DNA of 64,000 nucleotides from JAEZJZ01 sp050949055 (GTDB lineage: Bacteria > Bacillota > UBA994 > UBA5500): the NCBI GenBank assembly GCA_050949055.1, contig JBMNFA010000009.1, forward strand, positions 248,001 through 312,000, read 5' to 3'. A program made the translations under genes and the position numbers. This document shows, piece by piece, positions 18,799-26,989 of the stretch (position 1 is its first letter; each line of letters begins with the position of its first letter). The notes under the pieces were generated by a model that saw only the letters and a program-made list of their open reading frames with translations, was not told the origin of the DNA and searched no databases.

Positions 18799-19464
18799 AT
18801 GAAGCTTTGTCCGGAATGCAAAAGCGATAGCCTGGCTAGAACATCATCTACGGGGCTGAGGGTAATCGTCTGTGTTGTGCTGTTGTTCATTCCCTATGGA
18901 TTTTTTTTCTGCTGGATACCGTTTATCCTTCCCCATTCATTTCGCTGCAACATCTGCGGGGCAGAGTTGAAGGCTCCCGATTTGCTAGATCTGGATTGGC
19001 GAGAACGGGATGTGCTGATGGAGCAACACCGATGGCTGGAGGCAAAGCTTAACCCCATGCTGGATCAGTGGGTGGCAGACCAGCAGGCTAACCTAGGCAA
19101 GATTGTGAAGAGCAAGGGGCAGTTCATGCTGTTGCAGGTGGCAAAAAAGGATGTAAGACCATTTAGGATAGTGGACTACACTGCTTTGGAACAGGCTGCC
19201 GAACTGGTGCTGAATGAGAAAGTCTCTGCAGAGTTCAAGATCTTTGACCTTCCACCGCTCTCGTACAGCCCCTACCGGGATAGGACTGGTCAGTCAGACC
19301 GCCAGCAAAGGCGGTTGACAGAGTTAGGACGACAGTTGCTGACCGGGCGAGAGGTGGAACTGATCAGATCCGGCGAAGACGCTTTGCATGTGGCACTGAG
19401 CCAAGAACAGGGACTGCAACAGGTTAGGGTGAAGCGGGAACAGCCCGCCAGGTCAGAAATGTAG
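18799..19464 (+). CDS. hypothetical zinc-ribbon protein with one hydrophobic segment, 221 aa
   Basis: Family not recognised. The N-terminus has CPECKSDSL and a second pair CNICGAEL, split by a long hydrophobic stretch at about residues 20-46 (LRVIVCVVLLFIPYGFFFCW), so two CxxC knuckles flank a membrane hairpin. The remaining 170 residues are soluble, charged and helical. The start ATG has GAGGACTGAGGA upstream. It is a single gene between two leftward genes. Function unknown. Confidence 0.7.
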   Translation: MKLCPECKSDSLARTSSTGLRVIVCVVLLFIPYGFFFCWIPFILPHSFRCNICGAELKAPDLLDLDWRERDVLMEQHRWLEAKLNPMLDQWVADQQANLGKIVKSKGQFMLLQVAKKDVRPFRIVDYTALEQAAELVLNEKVSAEFKIFDLPPLSYSPYRDRTGQSDRQQRRLTELGRQLLTGREVELIRSGEDALHVALSQEQGLQQVRVKREQPARSEM

Positions 19465-19475
19465 GTTTGGATCAT

Positions 19476-19507
19476 CAGCGGTGCGGGAGGGAGCTTTCGC
19501 ACCGCTG
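19476..19507. terminator. hairpin between convergent genes
   Basis: CAGCGGTGCG pairs perfectly with CGCACCGCTG (10 bp) around a 12-base loop, between the stop at 19464 and the leftward gene ending at 19524. The T-run is poor, so it may act as a weak bidirectional terminator. Confidence 0.5.
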
Positions 19508-19523
19508 GCTGTTTGCCTGCTGG

Positions 19524-20057
19524 TTATCTTTGTTGGTCGCGATACCACTCTAGCGCCTTCCGTTCCACCTCTTTCACGAAGCTGTCCTTGCCCTCCATGT
19601 AGCCATAGATATCGTCGGGGAACTGCTGGGCCAGGCGGGCCTTCAGTTCGCCATATTCCCTGGCTGTGTCCGGGTGGGCGCGCAGGTAGTCCCTAAAGGC
19701 CAGGTGACGGTCAACTGTCTCGGGGTGATCCGCCTGAAAAGCATGCACGTGGTGGGTGCGGTGCTCGTTTCCACCCTTACGGAAGTAGCGCCGGCCGGGA
19801 ATGCCACATTCGCCCATGGCTTCGTAGCCCAAGGCGGCCATCTGCTCGTTAAGTTGATCTACCTGGGTGATATCCCGGACCAACGGCATCATGTCTATGA
19901 TCGGTTTGGCCTGCAGTCCAGGCACGGAAGTGCTGCCGATGTGGTGGATGTCCACCAACAAGGGGCCAAAGACAGCCCGCAGCCGCTCCGCTTCCTGCTG
20001 GAACATTTCCGGCCATCTCTCGTCATATTCTACAACCACAATATTCCTCATACTCAT
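19524..20057 (-). CDS. GrpB family (UPF0157) nucleotidyltransferase-like protein
   Basis: A 177-residue protein of the GrpB/UPF0157 family. It starts IVVVEYDERWPEMFQQEAER and carries the family signature HHIGSTSVPGLQAKPIIDM, with the GS and D residues of nucleotidyltransferase folds. It continues GRRYFRKGGNEHRTHHVH, also typical. The family is often fused to dephospho-CoA kinase in other bacteria, but its reaction is not settled. Two ATG codons lie at the start (MSM). It stands alone, leftward. Confidence 0.88.
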   Translation of the reverse strand: MSMRNIVVVEYDERWPEMFQQEAERLRAVFGPLLVDIHHIGSTSVPGLQAKPIIDMMPLVRDITQVDQLNEQMAALGYEAMGECGIPGRRYFRKGGNEHRTHHVHAFQADHPETVDRHLAFRDYLRAHPDTAREYGELKARLAQQFPDDIYGYMEGKDSFVKEVERKALEWYRDQQR

Positions 20058-20467
20058 CGACGCCCGGCCTCCTTCAAAAGATATGGCTTTGGCGACCAGA
20101 TGTGGTCTGATCCTGCATGGTCATATGTTCCGCTCAGCTGTGACCAGCACCTGCGCGAATTCGCGCTGGCCAAAGTTTTCTTGGAGGGTTTGTGCCTAAA
20201 TTGGCACTGGGCGACCGGAGCTAAGCCTAGAGGTCAGCCCTCCATTCGGAACAAACGACCCATCGATTAAGAATGAGTACGGGAGGGATCGCGTTGACTG
20301 AGACGAAACCGCAACCGTCGCTGGGACCAGGTTGACAGCATGCTATGCACTGCGTGGCACCCATCCCTTCTATCTGCAGGGCTTAGGCGATGCCACCGTG
20401 TTATTCAGCTCCGGCGAGCAGTTTTCTATCGTCAGAATCAAGTAAAATAGAGACAACAGGATAGGCA
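20058..20467. other. intergenic with protein-like remnants
   Basis: About 410 bases with no gene I can support. Two plus-strand stretches read like pieces of protein: near 20086-20230 (YGFGDQMWSDPAWSYVPL) and near 20330-20445 (HPFYLQGLGDATVLFSSG, ending VRIK and a stop). Neither has a start with a ribosome site, and the two are in different contexts, so I read them as decayed sequence. Confidence 0.35.
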
Positions 20468-20501
20468 AACCCCCGGGGCATGCTGAGGTGCCACGGGGGT
20501 T
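20468..20501 (-). terminator. hairpin terminator of FAH-family gene
   Basis: AACCCCCG and CGGGGGTT pair (8 bp) around an 18-base loop, just past the stop of the leftward gene at 20518. Confidence 0.55.
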
Positions 20502-20517
20502 GTTGTCTACTCATCTC

Positions 20518-21282
20518 TTAAGGTGCCACCACGCGGTTGGTCAGGGTACCCAGGCCCTCTATCTCTATCCGTATTTCATCGCCTACCTGCATGGGGCCGA
20601 TGCCGGAAGGTGTGCCGGTGAGGATGACATCGCCAGGGTGCAGGGTGATCACCTGCGAGACGAAGCTGACCAGCTGGGGAATGGTGAAGATCAGGTCGGA
20701 GGTGCTGCCGTCCTGCTTTACCTGACCGTTGAGTATAGCTTTCAGGCGCAGGTTGCTGGCGTCAATGCCGGTGACGATGCTCGGCCCCAGGGGACAGAAG
20801 GTGTCGAAGGACTTGGCGCGGGTCCACTGGCCGTCTTTGCCCTGCAGATCGCGGGCAGTGACGTCGTTGGCGATGGTATAGCCAAAGACATACTGCAGCG
20901 CATCTCTTGCATTCACCTGATGGCAGCGCTGGCCGACGACAATAGCCAACTCGGCCTCGTAGTCCAGCCGCCCCACCATCGGCCAATAGACGATGTCCCC
21001 TTGGTGCGGCAGCAGCGAGGTGTGGGGTTTGAGGAAGATAATTGGTTCGTTGGGCAGGTTCATGTCCAGCTCCATGGCGTGCCGACGGTAGTTCAGTCCC
21101 ACACAGACGATGCTGCTGGGTTGGCAAGGGGTAAGCAGGGTGACGCTGTTCAGCGGGACAACCCGGTCGGTCAGTTGATGTTCGGAGAAGATGTCGCCCT
21201 GGATGACGGCAATCTGGTCGCCCTGCAGCAGCCCGTAGCAGGTGCTGCCGTCGAGGGAGAAGCGCACGTATTGTTTGGACAT
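20518..21282 (-). CDS. fumarylacetoacetate hydrolase (FAH) family protein
   Basis: A 254-residue member of the FAH family. The metal-binding acidic motif is DYEAELAIVVG, followed by YTIANDVTARDLQ and KSFDTFCPLGP, then GDVILTGTPSG near the end: all are family hallmarks. A short N-terminal domain precedes the core, the length usual for bacterial acylpyruvase or 2-hydroxyhepta-2,4-diene-1,7-dioate isomerase-type enzymes. Exact substrate unknown. The start ATG 21282 follows AGGAG. Single leftward gene with its own terminator. Confidence 0.87.
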   Translation of the reverse strand: MSKQYVRFSLDGSTCYGLLQGDQIAVIQGDIFSEHQLTDRVVPLNSVTLLTPCQPSSIVCVGLNYRRHAMELDMNLPNEPIIFLKPHTSLLPHQGDIVYWPMVGRLDYEAELAIVVGQRCHQVNARDALQYVFGYTIANDVTARDLQGKDGQWTRAKSFDTFCPLGPSIVTGIDASNLRLKAILNGQVKQDGSTSDLIFTIPQLVSFVSQVITLHPGDVILTGTPSGIGPMQVGDEIRIEIEGLGTLTNRVVAP

Positions 21283-21624
21283 AGGGTATCACTCCTTTTT
21301 GGGCGTTGTATGTGGGTGTACTGGGAACCGGACCAGAGTTTTGTCAGGGATAGAATACGACAGCGAGCGGGCAATTCCCTTGCGAAAGAAGACCTTTCGC
21401 CGCTCATACTCCAGTTGCCCCGGCCGATCCTGGCGGCATGGCGGAGCTGGATCATCGTCGGGTCGCGCTGGAGGTAGTTCGTGCCATAGCCTGCCACATT
21501 CGCGCCGATACTTAGCAAGACCAACAGGGGCAGCTCGCGAATGCGGAAAAACCGAAAACACCCTCTCTGCTAATTCAGCAGGAATCTTGCTCTCAGATGA
21601 CTAATTAAGTAGCGACCACAAGTA

Positions 21625-21760
21625 TCTCCGAGTCTTCCAGTCCTAAGGATGTCATCTATGGAAGGAAGGCCGTTAGGGTGGCAGGGGAAACCCGGTCGCC
21701 TCCCGTCTGGAAAGGAGTAATCTGCGGCCGCTGACGCATGGCTTAGCTTGCGTCCGTTTG
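21625..21760 (+). promoter_or_regulatory. structured leader, candidate Moco/Tuco riboswitch
   Basis: A conserved-looking leader upstream of the FMN-binding/ECF operon. Pairings seen: CTTCC (21634-21638) with GGAAG (21660-21664), enclosing TCC-TAA-GGA; CTCC (21700-21703) with GGAG (21714-21717), enclosing CGTCTGGAAA; and GACGCA (21733-21738) with TGCGTC (21749-21754). The block GTCGCCTCCCGTCTGGAAAG matches my memory of the Moco RNA motif (Rfam RF01055), which senses molybdenum or tungsten cofactor. The MobB-like gene and molybdopterin-fold proteins downstream fit. A covariance search would settle it. Confidence 0.6.
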
Positions 21761-21767
21761 CCTTGCG

Positions 21768-21805
21768 CCTCCTTTTCAGAGCATGTTTGCTACTTGGAAA
21801 GGAGG
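21768..21805 (+). promoter_or_regulatory. hairpin sequestering the ribosome site of the first operon gene
   Basis: CCTCCTTT (21768-21775) is perfectly complementary to AAAGGAGG (21798-21805), the Shine-Dalgarno of the TTG 21813 start. Inside, AGCA-TGTT-TGCT forms a second short stem. The arrangement is a translational off-switch downstream of the candidate riboswitch. Confidence 0.65.
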
Positions 21806-21812
21806 TTTTTGC

Positions 21813-22334
21813 TTGCGCGGGAAATCGCCTGCTCTGGCGCGGGGCGCAATTCTGCTTTGCCTGCTGCTTGCTGTCGGCATGGCGTTAGTCTACCCCCGCC
21901 CGGGGCTGCCCTTTGAGGTGGCAGAGGGCGAAAAGGTGCGGCGGCTGAAGCAACACGAAGTTGATGATATCGTGGGGGTCTACCTGGCAGAAAGAGATGC
22001 GGGCAGTCGCCTGGTGCAAATCGTCAGCAGCCAAGGGTTTAAAGGCCTGATGCAGTTTCAGGTGGATATAGACCTGAACACCGAACAAATCAGCCAAGTA
22101 CGGGTGTTGTCCCAACAGGAGACCGAGGATTATGGCGGCTACGTCACCGAAGGCTGGTTCTTGGACAGATTTGTCGGCAAGAACGTCGGCACCAAGCTAA
22201 GATTAGTCAAGTTAGCGGCCAGCTCGCCAGAAGAAGTGGTGGCCATCACCGGAGCAACCGTCACCAGCCGGGGGGCTCTGGATGCGGTAAACAAATGCCT
22301 AGATAACTATCAGAGACTAAAACGGGAGGATTGA
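21813..22334 (+). CDS. FMN-binding domain protein (RnfG/NqrC-like), membrane anchored
   Basis: About 173 residues from TTG 21813, chosen because GGAAAGGAGG ends seven bases before it; ATG 21783 lies in the regulatory hairpin. An N-terminal membrane helix (ARGAILLCLLLAVGMAL) is followed by an exported domain. The C-terminus carries VAITGATVTSRGALDAV, the S/T-GAT-S/T flavinylation motif in which Thr is covalently linked to FMN in RnfG and NqrC. It is the first gene of the operon; its stop overlaps the next start (ATGA). An extracytoplasmic electron-transfer role is likely. The redox partner is not evident. Confidence 0.85.
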   Translation: MRGKSPALARGAILLCLLLAVGMALVYPRPGLPFEVAEGEKVRRLKQHEVDDIVGVYLAERDAGSRLVQIVSSQGFKGLMQFQVDIDLNTEQISQVRVLSQQETEDYGGYVTEGWFLDRFVGKNVGTKLRLVKLAASSPEEVVAITGATVTSRGALDAVNKCLDNYQRLKRED

Positions 22335-23449
22335 TGATCGTGAAGTTGACCAGGAAAGCGTTAGTCTATCTGTTGCTGATGGGCCTATTGGGCCTGCTGC
22401 TTACGGGCTGCTCCAGCCCGGCACCGATCGATGAGCCCAACAACCAGGAAGATGAAGGCGTAATAGCGTTCATTGGCCTGCCGGATGGCGACAAGGAGAT
22501 CGCCGTGGCTGATCTGAAGGAAATGGAGCCATATGAGACTGAGGCGTTAGGGATCAGCTCTTCGGGCGAAGAGGCCACCCATGAGGTGAAGGGCGTGCTA
22601 TTGGCCGATCTGCTGACCGACTGGGGAGTGGAGCAGCAAAGTCTGCAGAGCATCCGTGCGGTGGCCAAGGATGGCTATGCCATGGAACTGCCGGGCGAGA
22701 TTCTGCAGGGCGAAGTGATCCTGGCCTATGAATACGATGGAGAGCCCCTGTTTGAAGAAAGCGGCCCCATCCGCTTGATCGTGCCCAATCAGCGCTCCAT
22801 GTATTGGCTGAGGGGACTGGCCAGCCTGGAGATCAGCGGCGGAGGCAGCGGAGCGACTGCAGAGACCGACGCAACTAGAATTGTGTTCATCGAGACAGCT
22901 ATCGGTTTGGTGCCCCATTATGACTACACCTATTACGAGAGCAATGACCAAGCAGTGAAGGTGGACGAGCTGTTTGCCAAGCTGGGCATAGAGGCCACCG
23001 AAGGCACTGCAGCCCTGTGCGCAGCCGACGGCTTCGAGAAGAACGAGCAGGTAGCCACCCTGCGGCAAGGCTATCTCAAGTTCACTGGAGAAGCAGCACC
23101 GCTGTTCCTCTCCCCCGACCTGCCCAAGGGCATGCATGTGAAGCAGATCCTGTGGATGGCCGTGGAAGATACGGCGCTGGTTTCCTTCGTGCATGCGGGC
23201 GAGGCGTGGGAACAGAAGACGGTGGGAGACATCTCCGGCGTGCCGCTGACCGCCATTTTAGAGCAGGTTGGGGTACAGTCGGATGTGGGCTATATTCTCA
23301 AGGCGAGTGATGACTACACGGTGGAAATCGAGGCGGCCGACGCGGCCGATGGGCTGGTCTACATCAAGGATGACGTTGTGCGGGTCAGCTTCAGCCAGCT
23401 GCCCAAGAGCAGCAGCGTCAAGGGCCTGCTGAGTATCGAAGCCAAGTAG
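22334..23449 (+). CDS. lipoprotein with two molybdopterin-oxidoreductase-like domains
   Basis: A 371-residue lipoprotein: lipobox LLLTGCSS at the end of the signal peptide. Two copies of a domain resembling the sulfite-oxidase-type molybdopterin-binding fold (Pfam PF00174) are visible. The first, about residues 38-165, has VKGVLLADLLTDWGV, AKDGYAMELPG, YEYDGEPLFEESGPIRLIVP and MYWLRGLASLEI. The second, at about 175-371, has VPLTAILEQVGV, LKASDDYTVEIEAAD and VKGLLSIEAK. The catalytic Cys that ligands molybdenum in enzymes is not apparent, so binding rather than catalysis is likely. It is translationally coupled to the FMN-binding gene. Probable substrate-capture protein for the ECF transporter; inference. 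Confidence 0.75.
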   Translation: MIVKLTRKALVYLLLMGLLGLLLTGCSSPAPIDEPNNQEDEGVIAFIGLPDGDKEIAVADLKEMEPYETEALGISSSGEEATHEVKGVLLADLLTDWGVEQQSLQSIRAVAKDGYAMELPGEILQGEVILAYEYDGEPLFEESGPIRLIVPNQRSMYWLRGLASLEISGGGSGATAETDATRIVFIETAIGLVPHYDYTYYESNDQAVKVDELFAKLGIEATEGTAALCAADGFEKNEQVATLRQGYLKFTGEAAPLFLSPDLPKGMHVKQILWMAVEDTALVSFVHAGEAWEQKTVGDISGVPLTAILEQVGVQSDVGYILKASDDYTVEIEAADAADGLVYIKDDVVRVSFSQLPKSSSVKGLLSIEAK

Positions 23450-23509
23450 CGGGCTGCAGCGAGCAGCTCCTATTCCTCAAAACCTCCTGCTATTCCCAGC
23501 GAGCTAGTA

Positions 23510-23600
23510 GCCTAGACCCTTCGTTGCACTCAGGGTGACAGTCGCTAGGCGACTGTCTACAGCGATTGTCATTCCGAGCGCAAGCGATGAATCTGGATCC
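23510..23600. repeat. dispersed intergenic repeat with inverted halves
   Basis: AGACCCTTCGTTGCACTCAG followed by GGTGACA, and then, about 35 bases on, TGTCATTCCGAGCGCAAGCG followed by ATGAATCT; the second half is an imperfect reverse complement of the first. A shorter copy (CATTCCGAGCGCAGCGAGGA) lies at 29117-29144. This motif type is widespread between genes in many bacterial genomes. Confidence 0.6.
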
Positions 23601-23743
23601 TTCCGCGAACTTTATGCTCGCCTGTCGAAGTGCTCAAGATGACTCGGCAAAGCCTGGCAGGAGAGCCTTCACCCACGATAACCGTTCACAGGCCGGGAAC
23701 ATTGTTTCCGCTTTAGAGCCAAATAAGGAGGAGACATCGAATA

Positions 23744-24244
23744 ATGAAGAAGAGTATATCCATTGCGATCTTGCTGTTGGTCACCGCGTTGGTCTTCACC
23801 GCCTGCCAGCAGCCGGCGCAGCCGACTCCCAATCCCGATGAGCAGCAGCCCGGCGATGATGTGCTGCAGTGGGCAGTCACCTTTGTTAAAGCAGACGGCA
23901 GCACTGTGGAGCTGACCCACGCAGACGACCTGGAGCTGGTGGAAATCGAGGCTACCAAGGCACGCAAGGATGGCAGCGAAGAGAAGCAGCAATGGAAAGG
24001 AGTGCCGCTGCAGGCTGCCTTGGATTATCTGGAGTTGACGGAGTTTGAGGTAATCGCCGCTGAATCGGCTGACGGATATTCGGTAGATCTGGACAAGGAA
24101 ATGGTAGCCGACGAAGGGACCATCATTGGACTGGAGCTGAACGGCGAGCCGTTGGCGGAAGACGCTGGCCCAGCCCAATTGGTGGTGGCCAGCCAGCGCT
24201 CTAACTTCTGGATTAAGCAGCTGAGCAAGATCACGCTCAAGTAG
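23744..24244 (+). CDS. small lipoprotein with one molybdopterin-oxidoreductase-like domain
   Basis: A 166-residue lipoprotein (lipobox VFTAC) starting at ATG with AAGGAGGAG upstream. After a Pro/Gln/Asp-rich linker the single domain repeats the pattern of its neighbour: WKGVPLQAALDYLEL, ESADGYSVDLDKEMV, LELNGEPLAEDAGPAQLVV, NFWIKQLSKITLK. That is the core of the PF00174 fold without an obvious catalytic Cys. It lies 12 bases before the S-component gene, so I infer that it delivers ligand to, or gates, that transporter. Confidence 0.75.
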   Translation: MKKSISIAILLLVTALVFTACQQPAQPTPNPDEQQPGDDVLQWAVTFVKADGSTVELTHADDLELVEIEATKARKDGSEEKQQWKGVPLQAALDYLELTEFEVIAAESADGYSVDLDKEMVADEGTIIGLELNGEPLAEDAGPAQLVVASQRSNFWIKQLSKITLK

Positions 24245-24255
24245 CGTGGGCAAAG

Positions 24256-24840
24256 ATGATTAGCCGCGCGCTCAGGCGTTTTTCACTATTTCAGTTGGTC
24301 ATTCTGGCTTTGGTGGCCGCCCTGGGGGTGGCCTCCAAGCCAGTGGTGGTTCCGTTGGCCCATATGATCACCGGCCCGCTGATGATTCCCGGCGGGGTGT
24401 TGGCCGGTGGCTTTTATATGCTGTGGATCGTGCTGGGGGCTGGCTTAATGGATCGCCGGGGTGGGGGGACGCTGATCAGCCTGGTACAGGCTATCCTGAT
24501 CGTCTCGCTGGGCCTCTATGGCACCCACGGCATCGTCAGCTTCCTGACCTATCTGGCACCGGGTCTGGCTGTCGACCTGGTGTTCTGGCCGGGCGGCCGT
24601 TGGCGGGGCAGTTCCCTCGCCTTCTTTACCGCAGGGCTGATGGCCAACATCTGCGGCAGTTATCTGGTTAACTTAGTGTTCTTCCGCCTGCCCTGGATTC
24701 CGTTGCTGCTCAGCTTAAGCACCGCTGCTTTATCTGGAGGGCTGGGTGGTCTGATTGCTTATGCCGTGGTGCACAAGCTGCGGCAGACGGGATTGATGGG
24801 TTTAGGCGTCAGCGAGAATGACAAGTCTTCAGTTGAATGA
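24256..24840 (+). CDS. ECF transporter substrate-binding S component
   Basis: A 194-residue integral membrane protein with about six hydrophobic segments. The start segment SLFQLVILALVAALGVASKP and GPLMIPGGVLAGGFYMLWIV resemble the S components of group II ECF transporters (YkoE/ThiW-like). The A (two) and T subunits are encoded downstream in the same operon, so the whole transporter is present. Substrate specificity is set by this protein; context suggests molybdate/tungstate, or a pterin cofactor, rather than a vitamin, but that is inference. Candidate homologues would need tree placement. Confidence 0.78.
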   Translation: MISRALRRFSLFQLVILALVAALGVASKPVVVPLAHMITGPLMIPGGVLAGGFYMLWIVLGAGLMDRRGGGTLISLVQAILIVSLGLYGTHGIVSFLTYLAPGLAVDLVFWPGGRWRGSSLAFFTAGLMANICGSYLVNLVFFRLPWIPLLLSLSTAALSGGLGGLIAYAVVHKLRQTGLMGLGVSENDKSSVE

Positions 24841-24843
24841 AGC

Positions 24844-24911
24844 GAAGCAAATAGAACCGTCTCCGTTGTTTCGTAAATGGAGCGAGACAAAAAGAACCGT
24901 CCCTTTTGTTC
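24844..24911. repeat. two tandem GGGAC-core palindromic repeats
   Basis: Two related units, 24844-24872 and 24886-24911, each reading roughly GACAAAAAGAACCGTCCCTT then TTGTTC. The ends ACAAAA/TTTTGT pair around a GAACCGTCCC core. A near-identical copy occurs at 56223-56251. REP-like. Confidence 0.65.
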
Positions 24912-24930
24912 CGGTGGAGAGGAGGGGTAA

Positions 24931-26427
24931 GTGGCGATGAAGAGGATAATGGCAGTTGTGGCGCTGGTGGCCATGCTGGGCATCGGCTATTGGCTGGGGC
25001 AGAGCCATGGTATTCGGAAGGGTGCAAACCTGCCTAGTACGGCGCTGACGATTGTTGGCGATGTGGCGACGACGGTGTGGGTGGAATCGCTGCAAGGCAT
25101 GCAGCGGGAGCTGGAGACGGTCACTCTGGAGAAGGGATCTATCCAGGCGATTCCTCTGCAATCGTTAGTTCAGTTGGCGGAGCCGCTAGCGGATAAGAAC
25201 AAGGTGGTCCTACGGGGAGTGGACGGGGTGGCCGCCGAGCTGAGCCAACTGGAAGGCGCATACATCACCTATTCGGCGGAGCACGGCTGGCATGCGAAAA
25301 ATCCCAACCATCCGGTGAGCAGCAACATCAAACACCTGCAGGATATCATTGTGGTGGCCGAGGGATTCTCCTGGGACCGGGGCATCAACATCATGACCTC
25401 GGAGGAGAACCTGGACAACTTCACCGTAGGACAGCTGCTCAACGACGAACTATCGCTGGTGCGGATAGTGGACGGCACGGCCACGGTGGAGCATGAAGGA
25501 CAACGGATCAGCTCGTCCGCAGTGGTCTTCAAGCGGATGCTGGGGCTCGGCCAGCTGCTGGAGCGAGTTGAGCTGCCGGAGCCAGAGAACCTGGCGGTGA
25601 TGGGTGAAAACGGCGCTTTCGTCATGGTGGACATGTCCATGGGCGGTTATCTGGAGGTGGGCGAGCACTCGGTGAACTATGTGGTCCTCGGCGACTACAG
25701 CCAGACGGTGAGGGACGTGCGAGCGATGATGTTCAACGCGCCGGAACTGTCCATCATGCAGACCTTTGATGACACGGTGCGGCGGTTGGAGAACGGCGAG
25801 AAGGTGATGATCGCCTTCTTGGACGGGCTTAGCTATCGGCAGTATCGCCGGGCCGTGGAGACTGGAATGGCACCCTATCTGCAATCGCTGCCGCCGGCAG
25901 AGAAGGCGCTGAGCATATACCAGCCGGTGACCAACGCCGGGTTTGCCGCCATGATTACCGGGCAGCCTCCGGGGGTGAATGGGGTGCACTCGCGCAGCCA
26001 ACGGGGATTGAACGTGCCCAGCATCTTCGGACGGGCGGTGGAGCTGGGCCAGAAGGCCATCCTGGTGGAAGGCAATATTCAGATCCTGGACACCGAGGTG
26101 GATCCCCGCCTCAATCTGGACCAGAACCAGCAGCATGGCACCGATGACGAGGTGTTTGCCTCCGGGTTGCAGGCCATTGCTGAGCAGCCGGATCTGCTGA
26201 TGGTGCATTTCCACGGCATCGACGACTGCGGGCATCAGTTCGGACCGCTGGCAGAGCAGACGCTGCAGAAGATTCAGCAGGTGGATTCCTACCTGCAGGC
26301 GCTGGCCGCAGAGTGGGACGGCACCATCATCGTGGTGGCCGACCACGGCATGCACGTCGAGGGTGACGGCGGCAGCCACGGGCAGGCCCGGGCAGAGGAT
26401 TTTGTGGTGCCATACATCGTGAGATAA
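24931..26427 (+). CDS. alkaline phosphatase superfamily protein with N-terminal molybdopterin-fold-like domain
   Basis: A 498-residue exported protein. GTG 24931 or ATG 24937 are both possible; AGAGGAGG lies 5 or 11 bases upstream. The signal anchor is KRIMAVVALVAMLGIGYWLG. Residues about 35-145 repeat the operon's PF00174-like pattern (AIPLQSLVQLAE, VVLRGVDGVAAELSQLEG). From about 290 the type I phosphodiesterase/nucleotide pyrophosphatase fold begins: FLDGLSYRQY, NAGFAAMITGQPPGVNGVHS, HFHGIDDCGHQFGP and VVADHGMHVEGDGG, with the metal-binding Asp and His residues. These enzymes hydrolyse phosphoesters or nucleotide pyrophosphates outside the cell. In this operon it could release a cofactor moiety from a nucleotide form; inference. 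Confidence 0.78.
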   Translation: MAMKRIMAVVALVAMLGIGYWLGQSHGIRKGANLPSTALTIVGDVATTVWVESLQGMQRELETVTLEKGSIQAIPLQSLVQLAEPLADKNKVVLRGVDGVAAELSQLEGAYITYSAEHGWHAKNPNHPVSSNIKHLQDIIVVAEGFSWDRGINIMTSEENLDNFTVGQLLNDELSLVRIVDGTATVEHEGQRISSSAVVFKRMLGLGQLLERVELPEPENLAVMGENGAFVMVDMSMGGYLEVGEHSVNYVVLGDYSQTVRDVRAMMFNAPELSIMQTFDDTVRRLENGEKVMIAFLDGLSYRQYRRAVETGMAPYLQSLPPAEKALSIYQPVTNAGFAAMITGQPPGVNGVHSRSQRGLNVPSIFGRAVELGQKAILVEGNIQILDTEVDPRLNLDQNQQHGTDDEVFASGLQAIAEQPDLLMVHFHGIDDCGHQFGPLAEQTLQKIQQVDSYLQALAAEWDGTIIVVADHGMHVEGDGGSHGQARAEDFVVPYIVR

Positions 26428-26460
26428 TGCAAAAACGGGGACAGTCCCCATTTTTGCATT
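26426..26460. repeat. perfect-arm palindrome, GGGAC-core repeat
   Basis: AATGCAAAAA at the left pairs with TTTTTGCATT at the right, and GGGGAC pairs with GTCCCC in the centre. It lies directly on the stop of the phosphatase gene (TAA 26425-26427) and before the next gene, so it can act as a terminator-like hairpin within the operon. Confidence 0.75.
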
Positions 26461-26476
26461 AGAGGAGGATGAGCGG

Positions 26477-26989
26477 ATGAAGAAGGTTCTAATCGGCGTG
26501 GTGGGTCTGTTGGTGGTGGTGATCGCCATCACTGGATATGTGAACTGGCGGCAGAGCGCCGCCCTGCGGGAAGCTCAGGCCAACGCTACGCTGGCAGTGA
26601 CTTGGGGCGATGACAACTCGGCCACTTTGAGCATGCAGCAGGTGCAGGCACTGCCGGCGGAAGAATTCGCGGTGGTGCAGCGGAGCAGCGACGCGCCGGA
26701 TAGCGATCAGGTGTTTAAGGGCGTGGCGCTAAAGGTGGCGCTCTCGGAACAAGGGGTGCCCTTGGACGATAGCAGCCTGGTGACGGTGAAAGCGGCAGAT
26801 GGTTATGCGGTTGCCCTCACCGGCAGCGAAGTGCTGCAGGATGAAAACGTCTATTTGGTCTACCAACGGGGAGGCGAGCCTCTGGGCACCAAGGCATCGG
26901 GTGGAACCGGCCCCTTCCAGCTGGTCATTCGCCAGGATACCTACGCCCAGCGTTGGTGCAAGTTTGTGAGCGAGATTCAGGTAAAATGA
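26477..26989 (+). CDS. membrane-anchored molybdopterin-fold-like protein
   Basis: A 170-residue protein with an uncleaved N-terminal anchor (KKVLIGVVGLLVVVIAITGY). The domain again has FKGVALKVALSEQGV, VKAADGYAVALTGSEVLQ, YQRGGEPLGTKASGGTGPFQ and WCKFVSEIQVK. It is the fourth protein in the operon with this pattern. Its stop overlaps the start of the first ATPase gene (ATGA at 26986). This coupling ties it to the ECF transporter. Confidence 0.75.
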   Translation: MKKVLIGVVGLLVVVIAITGYVNWRQSAALREAQANATLAVTWGDDNSATLSMQQVQALPAEEFAVVQRSSDAPDSDQVFKGVALKVALSEQGVPLDDSSLVTVKAADGYAVALTGSEVLQDENVYLVYQRGGEPLGTKASGGTGPFQLVIRQDTYAQRWCKFVSEIQVK

